From contig CAWEIU010000003.1 in the NCBI GenBank assembly GCA_963809245.1, positions 558,001 to 622,000 of the forward strand: a DNA stretch of 64,000 bases, given 5' to 3'. Position numbers and translations under genes: made by a program. The DNA comes from Roseiarcus sp963809245 (GTDB lineage Bacteria > Pseudomonadota > Alphaproteobacteria > Rhizobiales > Beijerinckiaceae). Below, piece after piece: positions 9,307 through 19,301 of the stretch. A model generated the notes under the pieces. It did not search any database and was not told where the DNA came from. It worked only from the letters and a program-made list of their open reading frames with translations. The first letter of the stretch is position 1; each line of letters opens with the position of its first letter.

Positions 9307-9376
9307 ACCATGGAGATGGGAGAGCCTCGACCCTCGTCAACCCCCTTATTTTCTCATGGTTTTGGCAAACTGAGAC

Positions 9377-9973
9377 TCAGCGCAGGTGCTCGCCGATCAG
9401 CGCCGCCGTCTCCGCGGCGTGGGTCTGCGCCAAATCGTGGTCGCCGCCGCGGATGACGTGCAGGCGTGCGTTGGGCAGCAATCCGCACAGCCGGCGGCCG
9501 ACCGAGGGCGGGCTGATCGGATCGGCGTCGCCCGAGAGGACGAGGCACGGCGCCTTGATCGAGGCAAGCTGCGACGACAAGTCCTGGCTGACTTCGGTTA
9601 TCCAGCGTGCCGCCGCCGGAAACGCGCTGCGATAGTCGCTCCGCCAATCGGCGACGCCGAGATCGTCCATGCGGACGCCGCCCGACGTGGCGGCCAGCAC
9701 GAGGCGGCGCACTTTTCCAGGCGCGGCGAGTGCGACCCGCACCGCGACGAGGCTGCCCATCGATTGCGCGATCAAATCCGCCGGCTCGTCGATCGCCAAG
9801 AGGACCATCGAAACGAGATCGTCCAGGCCGCGGACATTCGGATCATGCGGTTCGTTCCCGAGGCCCGGCCAAGCGAAAAAACGGCGACGTCCGCCTCCAT
9901 CGAGCTGGTCGGCCGCAGGACGCCAGAATGCGGCGCTTCCTCCGGCGCCGGGAAGGAACAGCAAGTCCGTCAT
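9377..9973 (-). CDS. Alpha/beta-fold hydrolase
   Basis: 198 residues. Oxyanion-hole motif LPGAGGSAAFW at the start, nucleophile elbow AQSMGS near residue 70, acid in LVLSGDADPISPP near 150 and catalytic histidine in IRGGDHDLAQTHA near 178. Substrate unknown. It is on the short side for the family. Its stop codon directly abuts the inverted-repeat end of the IS relic, so a slightly different original C-terminus cannot be excluded. Confidence 0.8.
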   Translation of the reverse strand: MTDLLFLPGAGGSAAFWRPAADQLDGGGRRRFFAWPGLGNEPHDPNVRGLDDLVSMVLLAIDEPADLIAQSMGSLVAVRVALAAPGKVRRLVLAATSGGVRMDDLGVADWRSDYRSAFPAAARWITEVSQDLSSQLASIKAPCLVLSGDADPISPPSVGRRLCGLLPNARLHVIRGGDHDLAQTHAAETAALIGEHLR

Positions 9974-10020
9974 CCCGGCAGCCTCTCAGAGCAAAATCAC
10001 ATTTGCAAGCCGCGCAACGC

Positions 10021-10290
10021 TCACGCCCACTCCGCGTAGGCGCTCCCCCGCTCGAACGATCTCCAGGCGACCTCGCGCGCGCCTTGCAGGATGCGCACCG
10101 CATTGCCGGTTTCCCAGATGGGGACGAAATGCGGGTCCTGCCAATCGGCGAGCATGGCGTCGGCGCGAATGATGGCGTCCTTGTCGTCGTCGGCGCGGAA
10201 GGGCCAGACGAACGCGCCGGGAATCAGCGGATCGTGCGTCTGCTTGCGGAAAATGGTCTGAAGAACGTAGACGGGCGCCTTCGTCACCAT
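10021..10290 (-). CDS. Conserved-looking small protein, unknown function
   Basis: 89 residues starting MVTKAPVYVLQTIFRKQ. No signal peptide or membrane segment; aromatic-rich (W31, W50, W59, W76). Forty-seven bases upstream of the hydrolase in the same direction, so the two may be cotranscribed. Family not recognised. Confidence 0.55.
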   Translation of the reverse strand: MVTKAPVYVLQTIFRKQTHDPLIPGAFVWPFRADDDKDAIIRADAMLADWQDPHFVPIWETGNAVRILQGAREVAWRSFERGSAYAEWA

Positions 10291-10338
10291 GCCAACGCCT
10301 CCATGCAGTCGCGCTCAGCATAGCACGGCGGGGCGCCT

Positions 10339-11481
10339 TCAACGCGCGCTTTTCGTCCCCCCTGCCCGATGCGCGGCCGGCATGATGGCGAGCAGCGCCA
10401 GCGCCAGCAGCAGGAAACTGACGCGCAGCGAGGAAAGCCCGGCGACGGCGCCGATCAGCACCGGTCCCATCAGCAGCCCCGCATAGCCGACCGTCGCCGC
10501 CATGGCGATGCCGACGGCGGGCGACGGCGCCTGCGCGGCGCTCTCGCTGAATACGGCGGGCACCAGGTTCGACAGGCCGATCCCCGCCAGCGCATAGCCG
10601 ACGAGGATGACGCTCGGCGTCGGCCAGGCGATTGCGATCGCGACGCCGAAGGTCGCCAGCGCCGCGCCGAGAACGATCACATTGCGGCGGCCGATCGCGC
10701 GCACGACGGCGTCGCCGATCACGCGCCCGGCGAGCATGGCGCCGGCGAAGACGCCGTATCCGCCGGCCGCGACGTCCGCCGGCGCATGCGCCACCAAGGT
10801 CAGATAGAGCGCGCTCCAATCGACCATCGCGCCTTCGCTCATCATGCCGAAGAGCGCGACGAGGGCGAAGCCGAGCAACCGCCTGTCCGGCAGGCGATAG
10901 ACGGGACCCGACACTGCCGACGCTTCGCCCGGGCCGAGCCAGCGCACGGCGAAAGCGCTCGCGACGAAAGCCAGCGCCGCGGTTGCGGCGAGCAGAACGG
11001 AGGGCGCGAAGCCCGCATGCAGCGTCACGCCCGCGAATGCGGCGCCGAGGATGCCGCCGGCGCTCCACGCCGCATGAAACGACGACATGATCGCTCCGCT
11101 CCAGCGGCGCTCGACGCCGGTCGCATGCGCGTTCATCGACACGTCCATCAGGCCGTTGACGCAGCCGAACGCGAAGGTGGCCGCGACGAGCGCCGCGAGA
11201 TTGGGCGCGAAGCCGGGGACCGCGAGGGCGAAGGGGTAGATGAGCGAAGCGAGCGCCGTGCTTCGCCCCGTGCCGCCGAGCTTTTCGGCGAGAACGCCGG
11301 CGAGCGGCATGGTGAGGATGGCGCCGGCGGCCATCGCCAGCAGCGCGAGGCTCAACGAGGCCGGCGTAAGAGCGAGCCGCTCCTGCAAGGGCGCGAGCGA
11401 ACTCGCCCACGCGCCGATGCCGGCGCCGTTGACGAGAAAGAGCGCGCTCGTCGCGGCGCGGGCTGACCAGGGCAATCTCAT
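10339..11481 (-). CDS. MFS transporter
   Basis: 380 residues, about 12 hydrophobic segments, from ATG 11481. The start of the protein (ARAATSALFLVNGAGIGAWA), the loop AEKLGG and the mid-chain NGLMDVSMNAHA motif resemble the YbjJ/FucP-like branch of the major facilitator superfamily. Its ATG overlaps the stop of the upstream DeoR regulator (ATGA), so the pair is one transcriptional unit. Substrate not predictable; pairing with a DeoR regulator suggests a sugar or sugar-phosphate-related compound. Confidence 0.85.
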   Translation of the reverse strand: MRLPWSARAATSALFLVNGAGIGAWASSLAPLQERLALTPASLSLALLAMAAGAILTMPLAGVLAEKLGGTGRSTALASLIYPFALAVPGFAPNLAALVAATFAFGCVNGLMDVSMNAHATGVERRWSGAIMSSFHAAWSAGGILGAAFAGVTLHAGFAPSVLLAATAALAFVASAFAVRWLGPGEASAVSGPVYRLPDRRLLGFALVALFGMMSEGAMVDWSALYLTLVAHAPADVAAGGYGVFAGAMLAGRVIGDAVVRAIGRRNVIVLGAALATFGVAIAIAWPTPSVILVGYALAGIGLSNLVPAVFSESAAQAPSPAVGIAMAATVGYAGLLMGPVLIGAVAGLSSLRVSFLLLALALLAIMPAAHRAGGTKSAR

Positions 11482-12251
11482 GCGGCGCGCCTCACGTCGA
11501 TCCCGAGGTCGCGAAAGCGGGCGAGACGCGCGGGATCGGCGTCGTTTTCGACCACGATATGATCGAGATCGGCGCCAATCAGCGCCTCGAAACGCGCGAT
11601 CGTGCCGAGTTTCTCGTTGGTCGCTGCGACGGCGATCTTGCGGCTCGCGGCGGCGAGTTCCCCCTTGAAGGCCGCGTCCTCGAACGAAAAGGCGCCGATG
11701 TTGGCGGCGTCGTCCACCGCGCAGGCGCCCAGAAAGCACAGATCGACGCGCAGAGAACGCAACTGGCGAACCGCATGGGCGTCGATCGCGCCGCCGATCT
11801 CGCGACTGAGCGCGCCGCCGATCATCACGACTCGGAACCCGCTGCGCTCCAACAGCGCGGCGGCGATCAACGGCGCGTTGACGGCGACGGTCAGGCCCGC
11901 ATCGGCCGGCAGGGCGCCGGCGAGAGCGAGGTTGGTCGAACCGGCGTCGAGAAACACGAATTGCCCGTACGTCACCAGCTTCGCCGCCTCGCGAGCGAGC
12001 CTCGCTTTCGCCGCAACCTCCTGGCCAAGGCGTTCGCTCAATCCACCGGAAGCCGGGGAGACCGGCAGCGCGCCGCCATAGACGCGGCGGCAGACGCCGC
12101 GGGCTGCAAGTTCGCGCAAATCGCGACGAATGGTGTCTTCCGTCGCGCCCAGCACGCGTGCGAGATCCGCGGCGACGACCCGTCCGTCCCGCTCGAGACG
12201 CTCGCGGATGGCGGCGGCGCGTTCTTCCGGCAGCAACATCGAAACGGACAT
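11478..12251 (-). CDS. DeoR-family transcriptional regulator
   Basis: 257 residues. N-terminal winged HTH (PEERAAAIRERLERDGRVVA, then LARVLGATEDTIRRDLREL and RRVYGGA), followed by the DeoR sensor domain with LDAGSTNLALA and KLGTIARFEALIGADLDHIV. DeoR regulators usually sense phosphorylated sugars. Start 12251 has GAGG six bases upstream; ATG 12239 is an alternative. Translationally coupled to the MFS transporter it likely controls. Confidence 0.88.
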   Translation of the reverse strand: MSVSMLLPEERAAAIRERLERDGRVVAADLARVLGATEDTIRRDLRELAARGVCRRVYGGALPVSPASGGLSERLGQEVAAKARLAREAAKLVTYGQFVFLDAGSTNLALAGALPADAGLTVAVNAPLIAAALLERSGFRVVMIGGALSREIGGAIDAHAVRQLRSLRVDLCFLGACAVDDAANIGAFSFEDAAFKGELAAASRKIAVAATNEKLGTIARFEALIGADLDHIVVENDADPARLARFRDLGIDVRRAA

Positions 12252-12416
12252 CAACGCCTCAAAACGGATAGATTCGCGCACAATCGCGGATAAACGTGGA
12301 CACAATTACGCACGAACAGGGACCGCGTCAATGCGCCGGCTGGTTCGGTCGCGCAGCGCATGCCGCAGCGCTCTGTCCGCCGCGACCGGACGAGCCGATC
12401 GCGGCCGCTTGCGGCG

Positions 12417-13808
12417 TCAGGCCGCGGGGCGAATGTTGTGGTTCACATGGAACAGATTCTCGGGGTCGAACTTTGCCTTGAGCGCGGCGAGACGGGCGTA
12501 GTTCTCGCCGTAGCTCGCCTTCAGGCGCGCCTCGCCTTCGTCGTCCATCATGAAGTTCGGATAGGCGCCCTCGAGATCGAAGCGGTGCACCGCCTGCCAA
12601 TAGTCACGCCCCCATCGTTTCAGCGCCGGCGCCTTTGAAGGATCGGGATCGGGATCGACCGCGACAATGACCATCGACCATGTCGCGTCGCGGCAGTTCC
12701 AGGCGGTTGCGTTCGACGCGCGGCGATGGACCGCGCCGTCGATGGGATAGAGATGCATCGCGGAGAGCGGGCTCGGCAGCTTCGCCGCTTCGGCCATGTG
12801 CGCGTCGATCGCCGCGTCCGGCAGTGTCTTTACAAAATCGCCCTTCCAGTAAATTTGCTGCCCTTTCGGGAAGAGCCCGTCGAACAGCGATTGCAGGACG
12901 GGATAGGGCATCGGGCTGATCCAATCGATGATCGGCGCAGGCAATGCGGCGCGAAGCGCGTTGACCGCCCGCTCGCCTTCCGCAGCCGTCCCGTTGTGAG
13001 CGACCAACAGCACGCAGACATTCTTTCCCCAGTGCTCCCTTGGGAAAGGCTCGCCGGGGGCAATGCCCTGCAGACCGAGGAAGACGAAAAATTCGTCAGG
13101 CGGAGAGCTGGCCTGGAACTCGCGATACCACCGCATCACCGTCGCCGCGTCTTTCAACTCCCAGACGATCGGGCCGGCGGTCAGCATGTTCGCGGGATGC
13201 GCCTGGTAGAGGAAGCTCGTCACGACGCCGAAGTTGCCGCCGCCGCCGCGCAACGCCCACAGGAGGTCGGCGTTCTCACTTTCGCTTGCGGTCACGAAGC
13301 GACCGTCCGCGAGCACCACGTCGGCCTCAAGCAGATTGTCGACCGTGAGGCCATATTGGCGGGTGAGATAGCCGTGCCCTCCCGACAGCGTCAGCCCTGC
13401 AATCCCTGTCGTCGATATGATTCCGAACGGGACCGCCAGACCGAACGGATGTGCGGCGTGGTCGAGGTCGCCGGTCACGCATCCTGGCCCCGCCCGCACG
13501 GTTCGCTGGGCAGGATCGACCCGAACGCCCTTCATCATCGAGAGATCGATAACCAGACCGTCGTCGACGCTGCCAAGGCCCGGCCCGTTGTGCCCGCCGC
13601 CGCGGATCGCCACGGGCAATTTGTTGTCGCGGCCAAAATTCACCGCCGTGATCACGTCCGCAACGTCAGCGCAGCGAGCGATCAGCAGGGGGTGCTTGTC
13701 GATCATGCCGTTGTGAAGCTTGCGCGCCTCATTGTAGTCAGGGTGCGCCCGGCCGATCAGTGCGCCGCGAAGCGACTGCTCGAACTTGGCGATGGCTTCG
13801 TTGTTCAT
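12417..13808 (-). CDS. FAD-linked oxidase (berberine-bridge-enzyme type)
   Basis: 463 residues. PCMH-type FAD domain with the flavin-attachment motif RGGGHNGPG (histidine is the expected covalent site), GLTLSGGHGYLTRQYGLTVD and LWALRGGGGNFGVVTSF. The C-terminal BBE segment ends FDPENLFHVNHNI. Such enzymes oxidise alcohols or sugars with oxygen; substrate unknown. Start ATG 13808 has an excellent GGAGG box six bases upstream. No signal peptide, so probably cytoplasmic. Confidence 0.88.
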   Translation of the reverse strand: MNNEAIAKFEQSLRGALIGRAHPDYNEARKLHNGMIDKHPLLIARCADVADVITAVNFGRDNKLPVAIRGGGHNGPGLGSVDDGLVIDLSMMKGVRVDPAQRTVRAGPGCVTGDLDHAAHPFGLAVPFGIISTTGIAGLTLSGGHGYLTRQYGLTVDNLLEADVVLADGRFVTASESENADLLWALRGGGGNFGVVTSFLYQAHPANMLTAGPIVWELKDAATVMRWYREFQASSPPDEFFVFLGLQGIAPGEPFPREHWGKNVCVLLVAHNGTAAEGERAVNALRAALPAPIIDWISPMPYPVLQSLFDGLFPKGQQIYWKGDFVKTLPDAAIDAHMAEAAKLPSPLSAMHLYPIDGAVHRRASNATAWNCRDATWSMVIVAVDPDPDPSKAPALKRWGRDYWQAVHRFDLEGAYPNFMMDDEGEARLKASYGENYARLAALKAKFDPENLFHVNHNIRPAA

Positions 13809-14162
13809 GGCGTCCTCCCGTGTCGGCAGATACCGCGGAGGCATGGTCACCAGTTGGCCGACATTCGCCGATGGCCAAGGATCGGCGCGAGCGTCACCGT
13901 TTCGACGGCGCGACGACTTCCCGCCGTGAACCAACGCGCTCAGTCATTTCGAGACGAAGCGCTGTGCACGGCGCGCAACCCGCGAAAGACACGAAGTCCT
14001 ATTCGTAAAGCAAAAGGATAGCGCAACAGCCGCCAAGCGTCGACTCTTTGTCCTACAGCCGCCGCACTCTGTTGAATCTCGACGCGGAATTCGCGAACAA
14101 CAAAAAATCCCGCGGGAGAGCCCGCGGGATCGAAGGTCTTTGCGAAAGAGGCGAGCGGCCGC
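13809..14162. other. Intergenic region between FAD oxidase and ctrA
   Basis: Contains the promoter side of the FAD oxidase gene and the ctrA terminator (14102-14131). No gene is seen. Confidence 0.6.
14102..14131 (-). terminator. Intrinsic terminator of ctrA
   Basis: On the minus strand, ATCCCGCGGG, loop CTCT, CCCGCGGGAT, then TTTTTT. It lies about 30 bases after the ctrA stop codon. Confidence 0.9.
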
Positions 14163-14864
14163 TTACGCCGTGATCCGCTCGTCGGCGGCGGTCGGCTCGC
14201 GCAACACGTAGCCGCGCCCCCACACGGTCTCGATGTAATTGCGGCCGTTGGACGCCGTCGCCAGCTTCTTGCGCAGCTTGCAGATGAACACGTCGATGAT
14301 CTTGAGCTCGGGCTCGTCCATGCCGCCGTAGAGATGGTTGAGGAACATCTCCTTCGTCAGCGTCGTGCCCTTGCGAAGCGAGAGCAGCTCGAGCATCTGG
14401 TATTCCTTGCCCGTCAGATGCACGCGGGCGCCGTCCACTTCGACCGTCTTCTGGTCGAGATTGACGATGAGATCGCCAGTGATGATCACCGACTGGGCGT
14501 GACCCTTCGAGCGGCGCACGATCGCGTGGATGCGCGCGACCAGTTCGTCCTTGTGGAACGGCTTGGTCAGATAGTCGTCGGCGCCGTGACCGAGCCCCTT
14601 CACCTTATCCTCGATGCCGGCCATGCCGGAGAGGATGAGAATTGGGGTTTTGATCTTGGTGACACGCAGTGCGCGCAGAACCTCATACCCGGACATGTCC
14701 GGCAGGTTCAGATCGAGCAGGATGATGTCGTAGTCGTACAGTTTGCCGAGATCGATCCCCTCTTCCCCGAGATCGGTCACATAGACATTAAAATTCTCCG
14801 ACTTGAGCATCAGTTCGATGCTCTGCGCCGTCGCGCTGTCGTCCTCTATTAAGAGTATCCGCAT
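14163..14864 (-). CDS. ctrA: Cell-cycle response regulator CtrA
   Basis: 233 residues. Receiver domain starting MRILLIEDDSATAQSIELML with phosphoacceptor D51 (ILLDLNLPDM). OmpR-type winged-helix C-terminus with KIIDVFICKLRKKL and NYIETVWGRGYVLREP. Master regulator of division, polarity and flagellar genes in alphaproteobacteria; binds TTAA-N7-TTAA. Start ATG 14864 is fixed by family N-terminus. Divergent to the FliJ-like gene, as in many Hyphomicrobiales. A perfect CtrA box is found in this window at 51521-51535. Confidence 0.97.
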   Translation of the reverse strand: MRILLIEDDSATAQSIELMLKSENFNVYVTDLGEEGIDLGKLYDYDIILLDLNLPDMSGYEVLRALRVTKIKTPILILSGMAGIEDKVKGLGHGADDYLTKPFHKDELVARIHAIVRRSKGHAQSVIITGDLIVNLDQKTVEVDGARVHLTGKEYQMLELLSLRKGTTLTKEMFLNHLYGGMDEPELKIIDVFICKLRKKLATASNGRNYIETVWGRGYVLREPTAADERITA

Positions 14865-15415
14865 GTTAAATCCCCAGACTAGCCCCCAAGGCACGCGACC
14901 GCGGTAACCCCCGCCGCACTCGCGCGGCCTGAAGGCCAGCGCGCGGCCGGATACGAACCCGACCGATTCGACACGCAAAGTGACGGACGATTGGTTAACA
15001 AATTCTGATTCACCGACGCAACCCCTTCGCTCCACATTTTCAGATGGCCCGGAAGCGATTGATTCTCTTTCAAAATCTCATGCGGCGTAAATTCATGTAA
15101 TACTTTAACGGCCGGCCGCAGCCGACTCATTTGAACTCGACCTTCTCAAGCGGGCGACCTCACGATCGTCACCCGCCTCTTTGGTCATTTCCCGCTAACC
15201 ATTGTTAATGACGCGGGTAAACGAACCGCTAACGCTGCGGAGTTTTCCGCCACATTTTCACCACGGGGCGGACGATGAACCAACGATTTTGGGGAAATGC
15301 GCCTATCGTAAGAAACGAGCAACCTTCCTGCGCCATCCTCGCCGCCGTCTCGTGGCGTCCGGAATCGGGCGGAGTTTTCCGCCCGGCCAATTCGAATTGT
15401 ATGGAGTGCGTTGGA
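14865..15415. promoter_or_regulatory. Divergent ctrA / fliJ-like promoter region
   Basis: 550 bases without a convincing gene. AT-richer than the surroundings, with several TTAA-type words (GGTTAACAAATTC near 14995, CTAACCATTGTTAATG near 15195). None matches TTAA-N7-TTAA exactly, so CtrA autoregulation is only a possibility. Confidence 0.5.
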
Positions 15416-15784
15416 ATGAAATCCCGAGACACGCTCATTCGGCTCAAGCGATTCCAGGCTGAGGAACGCCGCCGGCGCGTTCGCCAGATCGAAATGATGG
15501 TGGCCGAGTTCACGCGCATGGCGAACGACCTCGACCGCGAGATCGCCAATGAGGAGAAGCGGGCCGGCATCAGCGATCCCACCCATTTCGCCTACCCCAC
15601 CTACGCCCGCGCCGCGATTGGCCGCCGCGACAACCTCAAGCGGTCGATCGAGGAACTGACGGCGCAGATCGAAGAGGCCAAGGCCGCGCAGGAAGACGCG
15701 CAGGCCGAACTCGTGAAGTACGAGTTGCTCGAAGGCCGCGAGAAGGCGAACGAGCGGACCGCCGAGACCGTCGCGAGGCTGTGA
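15416..15784 (+). CDS. fliJ: FliJ-like flagellar export chaperone
   Basis: 122 residues from ATG 15416 with GGAG upstream. Nearly all helical: MKSRDTLIRLKRFQAEERRR, a QIEMMVAEFTRMANDLDREI helix, a FAYPTYARAAIGRRDNL turn, then a long C-terminal coiled coil. In Hyphomicrobiales a gene of this type next to ctrA is annotated FliJ, a chaperone of the flagellar type III export system. No other flagellar genes are in the window, so the role here rests on family and position. Confidence 0.75.
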   Translation: MKSRDTLIRLKRFQAEERRRRVRQIEMMVAEFTRMANDLDREIANEEKRAGISDPTHFAYPTYARAAIGRRDNLKRSIEELTAQIEEAKAAQEDAQAELVKYELLEGREKANERTAETVARL

Positions 15785-15879
15785 GGGCCAGGGCTGCGGC
15801 ATCATGCCTCAGCTCCATTGCGAGCTGGCGACCGATGCAGTAATCGTTTTCACGGTTTGGCTGACGGGAGCAGTAGGCG

Positions 15880-16167
15880 ATGACGAACAACCATGGCGCG
15901 GCGACGGCTGATGATCCGATGGACATGGCCGCGCACGAAGAAACGTACGCCAATTTCATCTCTCTCACCGAAATCATCGTCGCCCATCTGCTCTGCATTG
16001 TGCTCCTGCTCGTCATGTGGACGCTCGAGGGCCACGGCTTCATCGCCCTGATCGGGCTCATTCTGACGATGGCCTCCGCCGTCGTCGGCGGGTTGACCGG
16101 CGCCGGATGGCGCATGGTCGCGCCCGTCTTCGTGCTGCTCGGCTTGGCCTGCATCGTACTCAAGTAA
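15880..16167 (+). CDS. aa3-type cytochrome c oxidase subunit IV
   Basis: 95 residues. Short N-terminal segment containing MDMAAHEETYANFISLTE, typical of bacterial COX4_pro_2 subunits, followed by hydrophobic segments (IIVAHLLCIVLLLVMW, FIALIGLILTMASAVVGGL, VAPVFVLLGLACIVL). Accessory membrane subunit of the aa3 oxidase. Placed directly before pntAA, an arrangement common in Hyphomicrobiales. Confidence 0.85.
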   Translation: MTNNHGAATADDPMDMAAHEETYANFISLTEIIVAHLLCIVLLLVMWTLEGHGFIALIGLILTMASAVVGGLTGAGWRMVAPVFVLLGLACIVLK

Positions 16168-16221
16168 AAATTGACGGGCTTCGCGCGGCTTGGATGAAGC
16201 GAGGCCTCGGGGGATCGTATC

Positions 16222-17355
16222 ATGTTGATTGGGGTCGTCGCGGAATCCGATCCGCATGAGACGCGCGTTGCGGCGAGTGTCGAGACCGTCAAGAAATTCA
16301 TCGGCCTCGGCGCGGAAGTCGCGGTCGAACGCGGCGCTGGGGAAGGCGCCGGGGTGTTGGACGCCGATTATGTCGAGGCCGGCGCCCGGCTCGCCTCGGC
16401 GGCCGAGGCGCTCGGCGCGGACATCGTCCTCAAGGTGCGCCGTCCGAGCGGGGCCGAGATCGGCCAGCTCAAGCGCGGCGCGCTCGTATTCGCCCTCATG
16501 GACCCGTACGACCATCTCGATGCGATCGAGGCGCTCGCCAAATCGGGCGCCGTAGCTTTCGCGATGGAGCTGATGCCGCGCATCACGCGCGCGCAATCGA
16601 TGGACGTGCTCTCCAGCCAGGCCAATCTCGCCGGCTACCGGGCGGTGATCGACGCCGGGGCGGAATACGGCCGCGCGATGCCGATGATGATGACGCCTGC
16701 GGGCACCGTGCCCGCCGCCAAGGCGTTCGTGATGGGCGTCGGCGTCGCCGGCCTGCAGGCGATCGCCACCGCGCGCCGGCTCGGCGCGATTGTCACGGCG
16801 ACCGACGTGCGGCCCGCCACCAAGGAGCAGGTCGAATCGCTCGGCGCCAAATTCGTCGCCGTCGAGGACGAAGAGTTCAAGCAGGCGGAGACCGCGGGCG
16901 GCTACGCCAAGGAGATGTCGGACGGCTACAAGGCCAAGCAGGCGGCGCTGATCGCCTCGCACATCGCCAAGCAGGACATCGTCATCACCACCGCCTTGAT
17001 CCCAGGCCGCCCCGCCCCGCGCCTCGTCACCGAGGCGATGGTTAAGTCGATGCGCCCGGGATCGGTGATCGTCGATCTCGCGGTCGAGCGCGGCGGCAAT
17101 TGCGAACTCGCCCGCGCCGGCGAGGTCGTCGTGACCGACAATGGCGTGCGCGTCGTCGGCACGTCGAACGTGATGCGGCTGGCGGCGACCACCTCCGCGC
17201 TCTACGCGCGCAACCTCTACGCCTTCGTCGAGACGCTGATCGACAAATCCGCCAAGGCGATCGCCGTCAACTGGGACGACGAACTCGTCAAGGCGACCTG
17301 CCTGACCCGCGACGGCGCGATCACCAATCCCAACTTTCAGCCCAAGACGGCCTGA
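16222..17355 (+). CDS. pntAA: NAD(P) transhydrogenase subunit alpha part 1
   Basis: 377 residues; the NAD(H)-binding domain I of proton-translocating transhydrogenase. Visible are RVAASVETVKKFIGLGAEVAVE, the Rossmann segment VMGVGVAGLQAIATARRLGA, TDVRPATKEQVESLGAKFV and the mobile-loop region ending in VNWDDELVKATC. Start ATG 16222 (MLIGVVAES). First gene of the pntAA-pntAB-pntB operon, which makes NADPH from NADH using the proton gradient. Confidence 0.95.
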   Translation: MLIGVVAESDPHETRVAASVETVKKFIGLGAEVAVERGAGEGAGVLDADYVEAGARLASAAEALGADIVLKVRRPSGAEIGQLKRGALVFALMDPYDHLDAIEALAKSGAVAFAMELMPRITRAQSMDVLSSQANLAGYRAVIDAGAEYGRAMPMMMTPAGTVPAAKAFVMGVGVAGLQAIATARRLGAIVTATDVRPATKEQVESLGAKFVAVEDEEFKQAETAGGYAKEMSDGYKAKQAALIASHIAKQDIVITTALIPGRPAPRLVTEAMVKSMRPGSVIVDLAVERGGNCELARAGEVVVTDNGVRVVGTSNVMRLAATTSALYARNLYAFVETLIDKSAKAIAVNWDDELVKATCLTRDGAITNPNFQPKTA

Positions 17356-17387
17356 GCCGACCGCCTTCGGCAAGGACTGGAAAACCG

Positions 17388-17810
17388 ATGGACAACCTTG
17401 ACGCCACCGTCGCCAAACTGAAGGCCGCCGCGGACGCCGCCGAAGAGGCCGCCCGCGCCGCTCAGACCTACGCCGATCAGCTCAGCGCCGCCGGCCACGC
17501 CGCCTCCGGCGGGGCAATCGATCCGTTCGTCTTCCGGCTGGCGATCTTCGCGCTCGCCGTGTTCGTCGGCTACTACGTCGTCTGGTCGGTGACGCCGGCG
17601 CTGCATACGCCGCTGATGTCGGTCACCAACGCGATCTCCTCGGTCATCGTCGTCGGCGCCCTCCTTTCGGTCGGCGTCGCGGCGGTCGACAGCGGCTCGA
17701 TCGTCGCGCGGATCGTCGGCTTCGTCGCGCTGATCCTCGCCTCCGTAAACATCTTCGGCGGATTTCTCGTCACCGAGCGAATGCTCGCGATGTACAAGAA
17801 GAAGGGCTGA
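17388..17810 (+). CDS. pntAB: NAD(P) transhydrogenase subunit alpha part 2
   Basis: 140 residues. An alanine-rich N-terminal helix is followed by four membrane segments (FVFRLAIFALAVFVGYYVVW, PLMSVTNAISSVIVVGALL, IVARIVGFVALILASVN and FGGFLVTERML). Membrane domain II component. Thirty-two bases after pntAA and seven before pntB. Start ATG 17388. Confidence 0.95.
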   Translation: MDNLDATVAKLKAAADAAEEAARAAQTYADQLSAAGHAASGGAIDPFVFRLAIFALAVFVGYYVVWSVTPALHTPLMSVTNAISSVIVVGALLSVGVAAVDSGSIVARIVGFVALILASVNIFGGFLVTERMLAMYKKKG

Positions 17811-17816
17811 CCGCAC

Positions 17817-19217
<1,401 letters not shown>

Positions 19218-19301
19218 GGCGGTGCGCGCCTGTCGGCGTCTGTATTTCGAGTCGCCGTTTACTCACAGCCGGGGCCTCGGCGCATGAGCGGATAGCCTGC
19301 C

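Larger units (their letters stand above)
6674..9376. mobile_element. Composite relic of IS1-family fragments with IS5-family insertion
   Basis: The ends carry an inverted repeat: GTCTCAGTTTG at 6674-6684 and its complement at 9366-9376, with a 13-base match allowing one mismatch. Inside are two degraded IS1-family transposase pieces in the same orientation (6760-7545 and 8890-9110), a truncated IS5-family element (7545-8133), an AT-rich orphan gene (8259-8807) and a small coiled-coil ORF. No matching target duplication was seen at the outer edges. The right edge abuts the stop codon of the hydrolase gene at 9377. Confidence 0.6.

Noticed and set aside
14990..15215. CtrA autoregulation boxes upstream of ctrA
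   Set aside because: TTAA words are present but spacing does not fit TTAA-N7-TTAA, so no site was called.
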